NCBI RefSeq assembly: GCF_000526635.1
Contig: NZ_JAGL01000017.1
Span: 255-64,254, forward strand
Direction of reading: 5' to 3'
Length of the DNA stretch: 64,000 nt
Origin: Aminobacter sp. J41
Lineage (GTDB): Bacteria; Pseudomonadota; Alphaproteobacteria; Rhizobiales; Rhizobiaceae
Shown: in pieces, positions 8,857 through 19,307 of the stretch
How the letters are laid out: each line of letters opens with the position of its first letter
Position numbering within the stretch: position 1 is the stretch's first letter
Notes under the pieces: model-generated
Told to the model about the DNA's origin: nothing
Database searches by the model: none
Seen by the model: only the letters and a program-made list of their open reading frames with translations
Translations under genes and position numbers: made by a program

Positions 8857-10290
8857 TCACACGTTCAGCAGCAGATACTCTCTCTCCCACGGGCTGATGA
8901 CCTCCATGAAGGTCTCGAACTCGGCCTTCTTGATCGCGGCGTAGGTGGTGACGAACGAGTCGCCGAGGATTTCACGCAGCGTCGTGTCCTTCTCGAACAG
9001 TTCGACCGCTTCGAGCAGGCCGCGCGGCAGGTCGATGGCGTCCTCGTTGGCGGCTGACTGCACCGGCTGGTCGCAGGCCTCGTTCAGCACCATGCCGATC
9101 AGGCCGCAGGCGAGCGATGCCGCGAGCGCCAGATACGGATTGGCGTCCGACGACGGGATGCGGTTTTCGACGCGGCGCGCGGCCGGGTCCGAACGCGGCA
9201 CGCGGAAGGCGACCGTGCGGTTGTCGTAGCCCCACTTGGTGTTGACCGGTGCCGATGCTGCCTGGGTGAGGCGGCGGTAGGAGTTCACGTACGGAGCCAG
9301 CATCACCAGCGCATTCGGGATATGCTTCTGCATGCCGCCGATGAAGTTGCGGAATTCGTCGGTTTCCTCGCCGTTCCGGCCGGTGAAGATGTTCTGGCCC
9401 GTCTTGATGTCGACGATCGACTGGTGAATGTGCATCGCCGAACCGGGCTGGCCCTGAATGGGCTTTGCCATGAAGGTCGCGTAGGTGCCGTGCTTCAGCG
9501 CCGCTTCGCGGATCGTGCGCTTGAACATGAATACCTGGTCGGCGAGCTCGATCGGGTCGCCATGGCGTAGGTTGATCTCGAGCTGTCCGGCGCCTTCTTC
9601 ATGGATGAGCGTGTCGATCTCGAGGCCCTGGCCTTCCGAGAAGTGGTAGATGTCGTCGATCAGTTCGTCGAACTCGTTGACGCCGGCGATGGAATAGCCC
9701 TGTCCGCCACCGATGGCGCGACCGCTGCGTCCCACTGGCGGCTCCAGCGGATAGTCCGGGTCGGGGTTCATGCGCACGAGATAGAATTCAATCTCCGGCG
9801 CGACGACCGGCTTCAGGCCGCGCTTTGCATAGGCATCGACTACGCGGCGCAGCACATTGCGCGGCGTAAATTCGACGAAGCGGCCGTCCTGGTGGACGAG
9901 GTCGCAGATCACTTGCGCGGTCGGGTCCGTTTCCCACGGCACTACCGACAGCGTCGACAGGTCCGGCATCAGCTTCAGGTCGCCGTCGTCTTCCGGATAG
10001 ACGAAGCCGTCGCCATCCTCCGGATAGCGGCCGGAGATCGTGGTCATAAAGACCGCCGAAGGAAGCGCCAGCGAGGTATTGGAGGTGAACTTCTTCGTCG
10101 GCATCATCTTGCCGCGGGCCACACCGGCCTGATCGGGCGTGATGCACTCGATGTCTTCGATGCCCCGCCATTCAAGCCAGGACGAGGCTTCCTGCCAGTT
10201 CTTCACGCCTCGCTGCTTTTCGACGAATTCCGGGACGCGCGGACGGGCACCGCGATTTGAGGAGCGGATTTCCTTTTTCTTGACTGACAT
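8857..10290 (-). CDS. puuA: Glutamine synthetase family protein, gamma-glutamylputrescine synthetase-like
   Basis: A 477-residue protein of the glutamine synthetase superfamily, with the ATP-grasp-like catalytic domain spanning most of the length. It includes EIEFYLVRMNPDPDYPLEPP, MAKPIQGQPGSAMHIHQS and the ENRIPSSDANPYLALAASLACG segment. PuuA ligates glutamate to putrescine using ATP, priming it for PuuB. The nearby PuuB-like gene makes this assignment more likely than true GlnA. The start is ATG at 10290; a TTG one codon upstream is less likely. A second, diverged paralogue lies at 15516-16859. Confidence 0.85.
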   Translation of the reverse strand: MSVKKKEIRSSNRGARPRVPEFVEKQRGVKNWQEASSWLEWRGIEDIECITPDQAGVARGKMMPTKKFTSNTSLALPSAVFMTTISGRYPEDGDGFVYPEDDGDLKLMPDLSTLSVVPWETDPTAQVICDLVHQDGRFVEFTPRNVLRRVVDAYAKRGLKPVVAPEIEFYLVRMNPDPDYPLEPPVGRSGRAIGGGQGYSIAGVNEFDELIDDIYHFSEGQGLEIDTLIHEEGAGQLEINLRHGDPIELADQVFMFKRTIREAALKHGTYATFMAKPIQGQPGSAMHIHQSIVDIKTGQNIFTGRNGEETDEFRNFIGGMQKHIPNALVMLAPYVNSYRRLTQAASAPVNTKWGYDNRTVAFRVPRSDPAARRVENRIPSSDANPYLALAASLACGLIGMVLNEACDQPVQSAANEDAIDLPRGLLEAVELFEKDTTLREILGDSFVTTYAAIKKAEFETFMEVISPWEREYLLLNV

Positions 10291-10363
10291 CAATCACCAA
10301 TAGAGTTGGAATGATGCGACTATAAACGCGGCATGCGAGGAAAGGGAAGGGTGACAAACCGCG

Positions 10364-11782
10364 CTACTGGAAGTCAAAAGCGCTCAGTCCCGTCACCATT
10401 TCATCAAGCCCCAACGGTCGCGTCACCGGCGGTTCCGCGCGGGCAAGGCAGCCGACACGCTCGCACAGCCGGCAGGCCGGGCCGATCGGCGTTGGCGGCG
10501 AAGCAAAGGGCAGGGCGGCGGCATAGACGATTTCGTCGCAGTGCTCGATCTCGCAGCCGATCAGGATCGCGGTGCGGCGCGGCCGCTCGTTGAACGCGCC
10601 CTGCGGGCCTTCGAGGGTGCGGGCGATGGTAAGGAACTTCCCTCCGTCCGGCATCTCGACCACCTCGACCAGCACCTGGCCCGGCTGGGCAAAGGCAGCA
10701 TGCACGGCGAGCTTCGGGCAGCCGCCGCCGAAGCGGCCATGCGGAAAGCCCTCCGCGCCGGCGCGGCGAAAGCGGTTGCCGGCATTGTCGACCTCCTGCA
10801 TGAAGAACGGAACGCCGGACGCGCCCTTGCGCTGCAGGGTCGTCAGCCGGTTCGCGGCCTGTTCGAACGAGACGCCGAAGCGCGAGCGCAGCACGTCGAT
10901 GTCGTAGCGGGCGCGCTGGGCAGCGGAGAGGAACGGCTGGTAGGGCATCATCAGCGCATGCGCGGCGTAGCGGGCGAGCTCGAAGCGGGCGAGGCGCCGT
11001 GCTTCATCGCTCGATAGCTTCAGCGCCTTGAGTTCGGCGGCGATCGCCACCTGCATGCGGATGAGGCACGCTTCCATCGCTACTTCGCGCAGCTGATCGA
11101 ACGGCGACAGCCGCTCGGAGATGAACAGGCGCTGCGAGTGGCGGTCATAGCGGCGACGCCAGTTCGGCATTGTGGCGACTGGGAGCGTGCGCACGACGAT
11201 GCCGTATTCGCGCTTCAGCCATTCTTTCAGCGCGCCGAACAAATCATCGCCCGGATCGAGCAGCTGGACGAAGGCCTCGGCCTCTTCCTCGATCGACTGG
11301 AAATAGTTGGGCCGGCGCTCGAACGTCTCGCGCACCTCGTCGACCGGCAGCCGCGCCGAGATCAGCGACGTCGCGCGGCCCTCGCGCGCAAGCATTTCGG
11401 AGAGGTCCGACAGCCGCTCGGCCTGCTCCTTGTAGGCGCGAAAGAGCTTCACCATCGCCGCCGCCGCATTGGGTGCCGAGTCGGCCACCTCGATCAGCTC
11501 CTGGTCGCCGGGTAGTTCGCCGACCAGGAGGGGATCGGCGAACACCTCGCGCAGCGCCGTGACCGTGCCGCCAGCCTCGCCCTGCAGCTCCTCGGGTTCG
11601 ACGCCGTAGACGGAGGAGAGTTTCAGCAGCAGCTGCACGGTGAGCGGCCGCTGGTTGCGCTCGATGAGGTTGAGATAAGAGGGCGAGATGCCCAGCCCCT
11701 CGGCCATCGCCGTCTGGGTCAGCCCCTTGGCGAGGCGCACGCGGCGGATGCGGGGGCCCGCGAAGATCTTCTGCTCGGCCAT
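10364..11782 (-). CDS. XRE family regulator, short-chain fatty acyl type (ScfR/RamB-like)
   Basis: A 472-residue regulator with an N-terminal helix-turn-helix at about residues 21-48 ([10 protein letters not shown]...[12 protein letters not shown]) and a central IrrE/ImmA-like region. The C-terminal domain is rich in cysteines (IGCEIEHC and CRLCERVGC). This architecture matches regulators of acetate, propionate and glyoxylate-bypass genes. It is transcribed divergently from isocitrate lyase, with 231 bases between the start codons, so control of aceA is the obvious inference. The sensed ligand may be an acyl-CoA, as in related proteins. Confidence 0.88.
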   Translation of the reverse strand: MAEQKIFAGPRIRRVRLAKGLTQTAMAEGLGISPSYLNLIERNQRPLTVQLLLKLSSVYGVEPEELQGEAGGTVTALREVFADPLLVGELPGDQELIEVADSAPNAAAAMVKLFRAYKEQAERLSDLSEMLAREGRATSLISARLPVDEVRETFERRPNYFQSIEEEAEAFVQLLDPGDDLFGALKEWLKREYGIVVRTLPVATMPNWRRRYDRHSQRLFISERLSPFDQLREVAMEACLIRMQVAIAAELKALKLSSDEARRLARFELARYAAHALMMPYQPFLSAAQRARYDIDVLRSRFGVSFEQAANRLTTLQRKGASGVPFFMQEVDNAGNRFRRAGAEGFPHGRFGGGCPKLAVHAAFAQPGQVLVEVVEMPDGGKFLTIARTLEGPQGAFNERPRRTAILIGCEIEHCDEIVYAAALPFASPPTPIGPACRLCERVGCLARAEPPVTRPLGLDEMVTGLSAFDFQ

Positions 11783-11803
11783 AACGACGCCTTTTGTATG
11801 AGC

Positions 11804-11838
11804 GTTTTACAGCTGCGGCTGATGCTCATGTTTTACAG
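11804..11838. promoter_or_regulatory. Paired GTTTTACAG repeats in the aceA/regulator intergenic region
   Basis: Two exact copies of GTTTTACAG (11804-11812 and 11830-11838) lie 26 bases apart just upstream of the ScfR-like gene. A further TTTACA is near 11849 and TTTCACAAATTTACAA follows. They are plausible half-sites for the adjacent regulator controlling both genes. This is inference from spacing and position only. Confidence 0.4.
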
Positions 11839-12013
11839 TTTTCACAAATTTACAACCGGCATCTGTGAACCGCAATACAAGTTCACCCGAATTTTCGGAG
11901 CCGAAATCGCATTTTCCTCGTTGGTTTTCGCACCGCAATGTAAATCAAGGCACGAGAGAGGCGCGGGCAAGGGCGCTTCCGACGACGAACGCCAGCGACG
12001 GAGTAATTTCATC

Positions 12014-13303
<1,290 letters not shown>

Positions 13304-13326
13304 CAAGCTCCAGGAAGGAGAGCATC

Positions 13327-13578
13327 ATGAACACGACACCCAGGACACGCGTCAGGGAAAGGGCGGAGGAACAGGCCTCGGCCATGAACGAGGACCAGCA
13401 GGTGGTCATCCGCATGGTGGCAAACGACCTCCATCGCCTGAACCAGTCGGTGATGAAGGCGGTGGAAGCCGGGGTGTCCGTCGAGCTGGTGCGCTCCGCC
13501 CGTCATCACAGCGGCGAAGGCAACTGGGGAGATCTTCTGATCCCGGTGATCGTAACCCAATCGCGCAACGCGGCCTGA
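13327..13578 (+). CDS. Small conserved hypothetical protein (DUF6074-like)
   Basis: An 83-residue charged soluble protein starting at an ATG preceded by AGGAAGGAG, 23 bases after the aceA stop, so it is very likely co-transcribed with aceA. It contains NEDQQVVIRMVANDLHRLNQ followed by VELVRSARHHSGEGNWGDLLIPVI, resembling small proteins found beside aceA in rhizobial genomes. I recognise the family only tentatively and no function is known. It is not a shadow frame, because it has a strong ribosome binding site and sits outside other genes. Confidence 0.75.
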   Translation: MNTTPRTRVRERAEEQASAMNEDQQVVIRMVANDLHRLNQSVMKAVEAGVSVELVRSARHHSGEGNWGDLLIPVIVTQSRNAA

Positions 13579-13802
13579 AAACGGCCTGTGCACATGCGTC
13601 CCGGCACCATTGCCGGCAGGTAGGGTATGAGGAGCACCCAAGGAGCGGCATGTCATCCATGCTGCTCTTGCCTGTTTATTGTTAAGTAATGTTCATATTC
13701 GCAAATACGAACGGTTGACTTTACGTCACCCGTGAAAACAATGCCGCCATTCCGTCTGAGTAGAATCCCAATCACGACTTCAGAAGAAGTGGTGGCAGTC
13801 TC

Positions 13803-14240
13803 ATGCCGAACCAAAACATGGCCGGTTCCGATATAAAGGAACCGCGTTTTCCTCTGCCAGATACGAAGCTCGCGCTTATCGTCGGGTCTTCGCGGGTAAA
13901 TCAGATCGTCGTCGCCAAGATCGCCGAGCGCGCGGGTCTGAAAGTACTGAGCGAATCACCTGACAAGGCGCGGCTTGTTCTTCCGGCAAAGGAGCCAGGC
14001 TTCGTCATAATTGACGCCGGTCAAGACGAAAAGGAATGGGAGCATCTTCTGACCCCGCTGGCCGAACGCCGGCGCGAGCGAGCACAAAAGCTTCCCTATG
14101 TGATCATCCTCTGCACCTCGCCGCACTGTCCGCGCGCCGCGGACAATGACACCATCTTCGACGCCGTCGTGGTGAAGCCGATCACGCCCGAACGCCTGCA
14201 GCCCGTCATCGAGAGCCTCCTCGTCCGCATTTCCGACTAA
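13803..14240 (+). CDS. Atypical receiver-like (CheY-fold) protein
   Basis: A stand-alone protein of 145 residues with the pattern of a response-regulator receiver domain. Beta-1 is LALIVGSSRVNQ, a central GFVIIDAG supplies a possible phospho-acceptor Asp, and near the end VVVKPITPERL supplies the conserved Lys-Pro. The acidic pair that normally follows beta-1 (DD or ED) is replaced by GS, so magnesium binding and classical phosphorylation are doubtful. No kinase or output domain is adjacent. It may be a phosphorylation-independent adaptor; that is inference. Confidence 0.65.
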   Translation: MPNQNMAGSDIKEPRFPLPDTKLALIVGSSRVNQIVVAKIAERAGLKVLSESPDKARLVLPAKEPGFVIIDAGQDEKEWEHLLTPLAERRRERAQKLPYVIILCTSPHCPRAADNDTIFDAVVVKPITPERLQPVIESLLVRISD

Positions 14241-14374
14241 GCGGGCGAGTGGCCCGCAGCAGGGAATTTTCGGCCCCGTCGCGTGTGCCAATCCGCCGGT
14301 CGCTTTTGGACCACCAAGGCGACCGTGGAACTCGCTAGCGATCGTCCCGATAGTTCTCGATCCGGGCCCCTCCG

Positions 14375-15316
14375 ATGACCAGCGTAGTCTCCCCGACACC
14401 GGCGCCTGCCACTCAGGATGAGCGGCTGGGGTTCGTCCTCGTCTTCCTTTCGGCGTTGTGCTGGAGCTTCGGCGGCACGGTGGCTCGCTTCATCGAGACG
14501 GGTGACTCCTGGACCGTGATCTTCTGGCGCTCTTTCTGGGCTGCTTCCTTCCTGTTCGGCTTCATGGTCTGGCGCGACGGTCTGCGCGGCACGCTCAGCC
14601 TGTTTCGCGGCATGGGGCTCGTCGGCGTCGCGGTGGCGGCGTGCCTTGCCGTCTGCACTTCCTCGTTCGTGGTGGCGCTTGGCCATACCACGGTCGCCAA
14701 CATCCTTCTCATCCAGGCTGGCACACCGCTGGTTGCCGCGCTGCTCTCGTTCATTTTCCTTGGCGAGCGTATCTCGCTTTCGACCTGGATCGCGATCTTC
14801 GCCGTGATCTTCGGCGTTGGCGTCATGGTATCGGACTCGCTCGGCTCCGACACTTCGCTGATCGGCAACGGGCTTGCGGTCCTGATCGTCATCATGTTCG
14901 CCATCGTGACCGTGCTGACGCGCCGCTTCTCCAACGTGCGCATGACCCCGGCGATGTGCCTCGGAACGGCGCTGGCGGGCGCGTTTGCAGCGAGCCAGGC
15001 GTCAGGACTTGCGGTATCCGGCCAGGACATGGGCTTCCTGTTCGCCTTCGGCGCGGTGACGCTTGGCCTCGGCCTTGCCCTGTTCGCCACGGGCGCGCGC
15101 ATGATCGCTGCCTCCTATGCCGCGCTGCTTGGCACCTTCGAGACGCTGCTTGGTCCCGTGTGGGTCTGGCTGGTCCATGGCGAGGTGCCGGCGACGCGCA
15201 CGCTGATCGGCGGCGCGATCGTGCTCGGCGCACTCATGTCGCATATCCTGCTTCAGTTCGCGCGAATGTCTCGTCCGCAACGTCCCGGCGTAACCGGTAT
15301 TGCGGGGCCGAAGTAG
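14375..15316 (+). CDS. DMT family transporter (EamA)
   Basis: An inner-membrane protein of 313 residues with about ten hydrophobic segments arranged as two EamA repeats, for example VGVAVAACLAVCTSSFVVAL and GLAVLIVIMFAIVTVLT. The glycine and small residues and the GTFETLLGPVWVWLVHGEVP segment in the second repeat are typical of drug/metabolite exporters. The substrate cannot be predicted. It is monocistronic or nearly so, between the receiver-like gene and the second glutamine synthetase-like gene. Confidence 0.88.
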   Translation: MTSVVSPTPAPATQDERLGFVLVFLSALCWSFGGTVARFIETGDSWTVIFWRSFWAASFLFGFMVWRDGLRGTLSLFRGMGLVGVAVAACLAVCTSSFVVALGHTTVANILLIQAGTPLVAALLSFIFLGERISLSTWIAIFAVIFGVGVMVSDSLGSDTSLIGNGLAVLIVIMFAIVTVLTRRFSNVRMTPAMCLGTALAGAFAASQASGLAVSGQDMGFLFAFGAVTLGLGLALFATGARMIAASYAALLGTFETLLGPVWVWLVHGEVPATRTLIGGAIVLGALMSHILLQFARMSRPQRPGVTGIAGPK

Positions 15317-15515
15317 CAAAGGTTTGCCCCGTTGACAGCCGCAAGACGCACGGGCACCCTGCTATAATCGGCAACAACGATACAGGTTTATCTTGCGAGA
15401 AACTTTAGCTGGGGCTCCTGGAAGCGGGAGTCTGAAACTTGCGGAAATAGAGAGAAAAGCCCCTGAACTAGAAAATACCAAAACCGTCGATCCCGGCGGC
15501 TCAAGCGGTCCGGGT

Positions 15516-16859
15516 ATGTGCGAACATGAGCACGAATATCACGCCTTCATGCAGGAACATCCTGACCTTGAGGCGGTAGAATTTCTGCTCGTTGACCCGA
15601 ACGGGGTCATGCGGGGGAAATGGGCGCCCGCAGACGCGCTCAAGAAGGCCTTCCGGGAGGGCGTTAATTTCCCGATGTCGCTGCATGGCCTCGACGTCTG
15701 GGGCCGCGAAGTTACCGAAACAGGGCTTCATATCGAGACTGGCGACCAGGACGGCTACTGCCGTGCCACGCGAGACACCCTCGCCATCGTTCCCTGGGCC
15801 AAGCGCAAGACTGCTCAGGTCCTTCTCCAGACCTTCACGCCCGAGGGCGAGCCGTTCCTGGCCGACCCGCGCCAGGTGCTCAAGAAGAAGGTTGCCGAGG
15901 TGAACGCCAAGGGTTTTTACCCGGTCGTCGCCTTCGAGCTCGAATTTTATCTCCTCGATCCGGAAACCGACTGGGACGACGGCATGCCGGCGCCGGTGGG
16001 CGCGATGGCAGGCCCGGACCGGTTGCGCATGTACGGCCTCGACGATCTCGCCGAGCATGCCGACCTGTTCGAGATGATCCGCGACGCGGCCCAGGCGCAA
16101 AAACTGCCGATCGACACGATCATCAAGGAGGCGGCTCCCGGCCAGTTCGAGGTCAATCTCAAGCACCGCGCCGATCCGCTCAAGGCGGCCGATGACGTCA
16201 TCCTGCTGCGCCGCATCGTGATGGGCTGCGCCCGCGCGCATGGGCTGACCGCGACGTTCATGGCGAAGCCTTTCCTGGAATATGCCGGTAACGGCATGCA
16301 TGTGCACGCTTCGATCCTCGATGCCGAAGGCAAGAACATCTTCGCCGGCAAGGAAGGGCGCCCCGTGCTGGAGTCGGCGGTTGCCGGGCTCCTCAAGACC
16401 ATGCCGGAGTCGCTGCTTCTCTTCATCAACACGTGGAACGGCTTCCGCCGCATCACCCCCGGCTCGTATGCGCCGACCCGTGCAGTCTGGGCCGAGAACA
16501 ACCGGTCGGTCGCGCTGCGCATTCCAGTGTCGAACGACGAGAACCGGCGTGTCGAGCACCGCATCGCCGGTGCGGATGCCAACCCCTATCTCGTCATGGC
16601 CGCGGTCATCCAGGGCATGATCGAAGGCATCGAGAACAAGCAGGTCCCGCCGCCGCCGATCCAGGGCAATGCCTATGACGACGAAGGCCTGCATCTGCCC
16701 GACGACATGGACGAAGCGCTTCAGCTGATGGAGAAGGGAGACTTTGCCGAACGGGCTCTCGGGCCGCTGCTAGCCAAGGTGTACAAGGACCTTAAGCGTG
16801 CGGAAATCATGGCATTTTGGGGCGAAATCACTCCGCTGGAACGAACAACTTATCTTTGA
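15516..16859 (+). CDS. Glutamine synthetase family protein (second gamma-glutamylpolyamine synthetase-like)
   Basis: Glutamine synthetase superfamily protein of about 447 residues with VDPNGVMRGKW near the N-terminus, FELEFYLLDPE, MAKPFLEYAGNGMHVHAS, and EHRIAGADANPYLVMAA near the C-terminus. An in-frame TTG at 15393 would add 41 residues without family resemblance. The ATG at 15516 fits homologous N-termini better, although neither start has a strong ribosome binding site. It is followed by a putrescine-type ABC transporter, so polyamine gamma-glutamylation coupled to uptake is likely. It is clearly diverged from the paralogue at 8857-10290. Confidence 0.85.
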   Translation: MCEHEHEYHAFMQEHPDLEAVEFLLVDPNGVMRGKWAPADALKKAFREGVNFPMSLHGLDVWGREVTETGLHIETGDQDGYCRATRDTLAIVPWAKRKTAQVLLQTFTPEGEPFLADPRQVLKKKVAEVNAKGFYPVVAFELEFYLLDPETDWDDGMPAPVGAMAGPDRLRMYGLDDLAEHADLFEMIRDAAQAQKLPIDTIIKEAAPGQFEVNLKHRADPLKAADDVILLRRIVMGCARAHGLTATFMAKPFLEYAGNGMHVHASILDAEGKNIFAGKEGRPVLESAVAGLLKTMPESLLLFINTWNGFRRITPGSYAPTRAVWAENNRSVALRIPVSNDENRRVEHRIAGADANPYLVMAAVIQGMIEGIENKQVPPPPIQGNAYDDEGLHLPDDMDEALQLMEKGDFAERALGPLLAKVYKDLKRAEIMAFWGEITPLERTTYL

Positions 16860-16866
16860 AGTTGAA

Positions 16867-16903
16867 TGACGTTTTTCCCGCTTGTCGCACTGCAAAAACG
16901 TCA
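16867..16903. promoter_or_regulatory. Perfect 10-bp inverted repeat upstream of potF
   Basis: TGACGTTTTT (16867-16876) and AAAAACGTCA (16894-16903) form exact arms separated by 17 bases, in the 119-base gap between the glutamine synthetase-like gene and the substrate-binding protein gene. No T-run follows, so it does not look like an intrinsic terminator. It could be an operator for a dimeric regulator or an RNA stem controlling expression of the transporter relative to the upstream gene. Confidence 0.45.
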
Positions 16904-16978
16904 ATAGGCTTTCCACAAAATGCAGCGGGAGGGCAGGGTGTCGGCCCGGGGCAAAAACACTTTTCAGAGGAGAACATC

Positions 16979-18076
16979 ATGATCCGCAAAGCGCTGTTGC
17001 TTTCGTCGGCTGCACTCGCCGCTGTGGCTTTTTCGGCGGCAGCTCAGGCACAGGACCGCGTCGTCAACGTCTACAACTGGTCCGACTACATCGACGATTC
17101 CATCATCAGCGAGTTCCAGGAGAAGACCGGCATCCGCGTCGTCTACGACGTGTTCGATTCCAACGAGCTTCTGGAAACCAAGCTTCTGTCGGGCGGCTCG
17201 GGCTATGACGTCGTCGTGCCGACCGGCAACTTCCTCTCGCGCCAGATTCAGGCGGGCGTGTTCCAGAAGCTGCAGAAGGACAAGCTGCCGAACCTCAAGC
17301 ACATGTGGGACTTCGTCAGCCAGCAGACCGACAAGTACGATCCGGGCGGCGACTACTCGATCAACTACATGTGGGGCACGATCGGTCTGGGCTACAACGT
17401 CCAGAAGATGACCGAGATCATGGGCACCGACAAGATCGACTCGTGGGACGTCCTCTTCAAGCCGGAGAACGCGGCGAAGTTCGCCGACTGCGGCGTCTAC
17501 ATGCTGGATTCCCCGAGCGACATGGTGCCGATCGTGCTGCAGTATCTCGGCATCGATCCGAACAGCCATGAGGCCGAGGACCTGGCCAAGGCCGAGGAAG
17601 TGCTGCTGTCGATCCGTCCGCACATCCGCAAGTTCCACTCGTCGGAATACATCAACGCGCTCGCCAATGGCGACATCTGCCTGGCCGTCGGCTGGTCGGG
17701 TGACGTGCTGCAGGCGCGCGACCGTGCCGCCGAGGCCGACCAGGGCGTGACCGTCGCCTATGTGGCGCCGAAGGAAGGAACCCAGATGTGGTTCGACCAG
17801 ATGGCGATCCCGGCCGACGCGCCGCACATCGAGGAAGCGCACGAGTTCCTGAACTTCATCATGGAGCCGGAAGTCATCGCCAAGGCGACCAACTACGTCT
17901 ACTTCGCGAACGGCAACCTCGCCTCGCAGGAATTCATCGACGAGGAAGTCCTCGAAGACACGGCGATCTATCCGGACGACGAGGCGAAGAAGACGCTCTT
18001 CACGCACCTGCCGTATGACAGCCGCACGCAGCGTCTGGTGACGCGCCTGTGGACCAAGGTCGTCACCGGCCAGTAA
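16979..18076 (+). CDS. potF: Polyamine ABC transporter periplasmic substrate-binding protein
   Basis: A 365-residue protein with a cleavable signal peptide (about residues 1-25, ending AAAQAQ) followed by VVNVYNWSDYIDDSII, the hallmark of PotD/PotF-type spermidine/putrescine binding proteins. The start follows CAGAGGAGAACATC, a strong ribosome binding site. It is the first gene of potFGHI and lies downstream of a glutamine synthetase-like gene, which supports putrescine uptake. Aromatic and acidic residues of the binding pocket (for example WSGD and MWFDQMAIP) are visible. Confidence 0.93.
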   Translation: MIRKALLLSSAALAAVAFSAAAQAQDRVVNVYNWSDYIDDSIISEFQEKTGIRVVYDVFDSNELLETKLLSGGSGYDVVVPTGNFLSRQIQAGVFQKLQKDKLPNLKHMWDFVSQQTDKYDPGGDYSINYMWGTIGLGYNVQKMTEIMGTDKIDSWDVLFKPENAAKFADCGVYMLDSPSDMVPIVLQYLGIDPNSHEAEDLAKAEEVLLSIRPHIRKFHSSEYINALANGDICLAVGWSGDVLQARDRAAEADQGVTVAYVAPKEGTQMWFDQMAIPADAPHIEEAHEFLNFIMEPEVIAKATNYVYFANGNLASQEFIDEEVLEDTAIYPDDEAKKTLFTHLPYDSRTQRLVTRLWTKVVTGQ

Positions 18077-18152
18077 GCAACATAGCGCGGCGCCGGCACA
18101 AGCTGCCGGCGCTGCCTTGCCAGCGCAATGATCGGGACGGGGAACCTCGACA

Positions 18153-19292
18153 ATGAAATCGCTTGGTAGCATCCGCAGGAGCTTCGCACCCTGGAATGAT
18201 CCACAGGCGCGGCCCTACATCTCGTTCCAGAATGTGACCAAGCGTTTTGGCGACTTCACCGCGGTCAACGACCTGTCGCTGGACATCTACGAACGCGAGT
18301 TCTTTGCGCTGCTCGGCGCGTCCGGCTGCGGCAAGTCCACGCTGCTGCGCATGCTGGCCGGCTTCGAGACGCCGACTTCGGGTCGCATCCTGCTCGACGG
18401 CCAGGACCTTGCCGGCATTCCACCCTACAAGCGGCCGGTCAACATGATGTTCCAGTCCTATGCGCTTTTCCCGCATATGACCGTGGAAGCCAATATCGCC
18501 TTCGGCCTCAAGCAGGACGGCATGCCGAAGGCTCAGATTGCCGAACGTGTCGCCGAAATGCTCAAGCTCGTCCGGCTCGAGCAGTTCGCCAAGCGCAAGC
18601 CACATCAGCTGTCGGGCGGCCAGCGCCAGCGCGTCGCGCTTGCCCGCTCGGTCGCCAAGCGCCCGAAGGTGCTGCTCCTCGACGAACCCCTCGGCGCGCT
18701 CGACAAGAAGCTGCGCGAGGCAACCCAGTTCGAACTCATGGACCTGCAGCAGGATCTGGGCCTTACCTTCGTCGTCGTCACGCACGACCAGGAGGAGGCC
18801 ATGACCATGGCCGACCGCATCGCCATCATGGACAAGGGCAAGGTGATGCAGGTCGCAACGCCCGCCGAAATCTACGAAGCGCCGAGCTCGCGCTTCGTCG
18901 CCGATTTCGTCGGCAGCGTGAACATGCTGGAAGGAACCGTCACCAGCCGCAACGGCAACAGCGTCGTCATCAAGGGTAACAGCGGCGCGCAGATTTCGGT
19001 CGAGAACGCCGGCGACGCCGCCCCCGGCGCGGACGTCGCGTTTGCGATCCGTCCGGAAAAGATCAGGGTCACGTCCAAGCGGCCGGAGACCGCCGCCAAC
19101 GCGATGGAAGGCGAGGTCTGGGATATCGCCTATCTCGGCGACATGACGGTCTACCACATCAAGCTCGGCGACGGTCAGGTCGTGAAGGCGAGCGCGCTTA
19201 ACAGCGCCCGCGTCAGCGAGGACCCGCTGACCTGGTCCGATCGGGCATGGATTTCCTTCGCGCCGGATGCCGGCGTGGTTCTGACCCGCTAG
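18153..19292 (+). CDS. potG: Polyamine ABC transporter ATP-binding protein
   Basis: A 379-residue ABC ATPase of the PotA/PotG type. Walker A GASGCGKST is at 55-63, the signature LSGGQ at 153-157 and Walker B LLLDEP at 174-179, with the switch His in VVTHDQEE. A C-terminal TOBE-like regulatory domain covers roughly the last 110 residues. It couples ATP hydrolysis at the inner membrane to import through PotH and PotI. It lies 76 bases after potF and 15 bases before potH in one operon. Confidence 0.95.
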   Translation: MKSLGSIRRSFAPWNDPQARPYISFQNVTKRFGDFTAVNDLSLDIYEREFFALLGASGCGKSTLLRMLAGFETPTSGRILLDGQDLAGIPPYKRPVNMMFQSYALFPHMTVEANIAFGLKQDGMPKAQIAERVAEMLKLVRLEQFAKRKPHQLSGGQRQRVALARSVAKRPKVLLLDEPLGALDKKLREATQFELMDLQQDLGLTFVVVTHDQEEAMTMADRIAIMDKGKVMQVATPAEIYEAPSSRFVADFVGSVNMLEGTVTSRNGNSVVIKGNSGAQISVENAGDAAPGADVAFAIRPEKIRVTSKRPETAANAMEGEVWDIAYLGDMTVYHIKLGDGQVVKASALNSARVSEDPLTWSDRAWISFAPDAGVVLTR

Positions 19293-19307
19293 CCTGGAGT
19301 AGATGAC

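Noticed and set aside
15332-15368. TTGACA and perfect TATAAT before the second glutamine synthetase-like gene
   Set aside because: The spacing is 25 bases, far from the required 16-18, so they cannot form one promoter. The TATAAT alone may be a -10, but no matching -35 is present.
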